From Acidimicrobiia bacterium (GTDB lineage: Bacteria > Actinomycetota > Acidimicrobiia > Acidimicrobiales > JACDCH01): a DNA stretch of 6,447 bases. Under the pieces are notes generated by a model. It was not told the origin of the DNA and made no database searches. It was given only the letters and a program-made list of their open reading frames with translations. Shown piece after piece: positions 6,360 through 6,447 of the stretch (positions are counted from its first letter, which is position 1; each line of letters starts with the position of its first letter). A program made the translations under genes and the position numbers. Location: the NCBI GenBank assembly GCA_013694495.1, contig JACDCH010000151.1, positions 1 through 6,447 on the forward strand. The letters run 5' to 3'.

Positions 6360-6447
6360 TCAGCGACGCTGGGTGCGGGCGGCGTCGGCGGCGTCGACCG
6401 TCGTGTCCAGGTCGTCGACGCGGCGTCCGTCGCGATCGACCTCGACG
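6360..6447 (-). CDS. C-terminal end of an unidentified gene, cut by the window edge
   Basis: On the minus strand an open frame enters from the right edge and ends at the TGA of 6362-6360. It encodes 28 residues ending DLDTTVDAADAARTQRR. Third codon positions are almost all G or C, as expected for a real coding end in this genome, and no other frame looks better. There is too little sequence to name a family. It would be the gene upstream of the oxidoreductase remnant. Confidence 0.45.
   Translation of the reverse strand, partial: VEVDRDGRRVDDLDTTVDAADAARTQRR

Noticed and set aside
1..6447. CRISPR array, tRNA, rRNA, insertion sequence or defence system
   Set aside because: No regularly spaced repeats, transposase motifs, RNA gene signatures or defence domains were seen in reading both strands; nuclease and reverse-transcriptase motifs are also absent.

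Overview
The window is GC-rich DNA with codons almost always ending in G or C, GTG and TTG starts, and gene families typical of Actinomycetota: a DUF3488/transglutaminase/DUF4129 membrane protein, a DUF3040 protein, and a DinB ending in the RRGxQQWGP-type tail. A high-GC actinobacterium is the best reading, perhaps Acidimicrobiia-like, but the sequence alone does not settle the class.

Layout. At the left, on the + strand (5-2440), is a large TgpA-like membrane transglutaminase. Its start overlaps a TGA that probably ends an upstream gene, as expected for the usual moxR/DUF58/transglutaminase cluster. It converges with a minus-strand group that fills the rest of the window. In transcription order (right to left) this group is: the last codons of an unidentified gene (6447-6360); a wrecked gene for an LLM-class flavin-dependent oxidoreductase (6323-5872); a GH13 trehalose-synthase-like alpha-glucosidase (5875-4202); DNA polymerase IV (4199-2952); and a small two-helix DUF3040 membrane protein (2872-2480). 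The oxidoreductase remnant overlaps the GH13 start by GTGA, and GH13 and dinB are separated by 2 nt, so the group looks translationally coupled. Only about 79 nt separate dinB from the DUF3040 gene.

The most unusual part is 5869-6323. The oxidoreductase survives only as separate recognisable blocks in different frames, with the intervening and C-terminal parts missing. Where its C-terminus should be there are two adjacent inverted repeats. The larger one (13 bp perfect arms) contains the GTG start of the GH13 gene in one arm, with its ribosome binding site just inside the loop. This could be a translational control structure, or a scar left by the rearrangement that destroyed the oxidoreductase gene.

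The intact genes are recognisable families with ordinary roles: cell-envelope transglutaminase, alpha-glucan/trehalose metabolism and translesion DNA synthesis. I see no CRISPR array, tRNA, rRNA, insertion sequence or defence system. No gene-free stretch exceeds about 80 nt.
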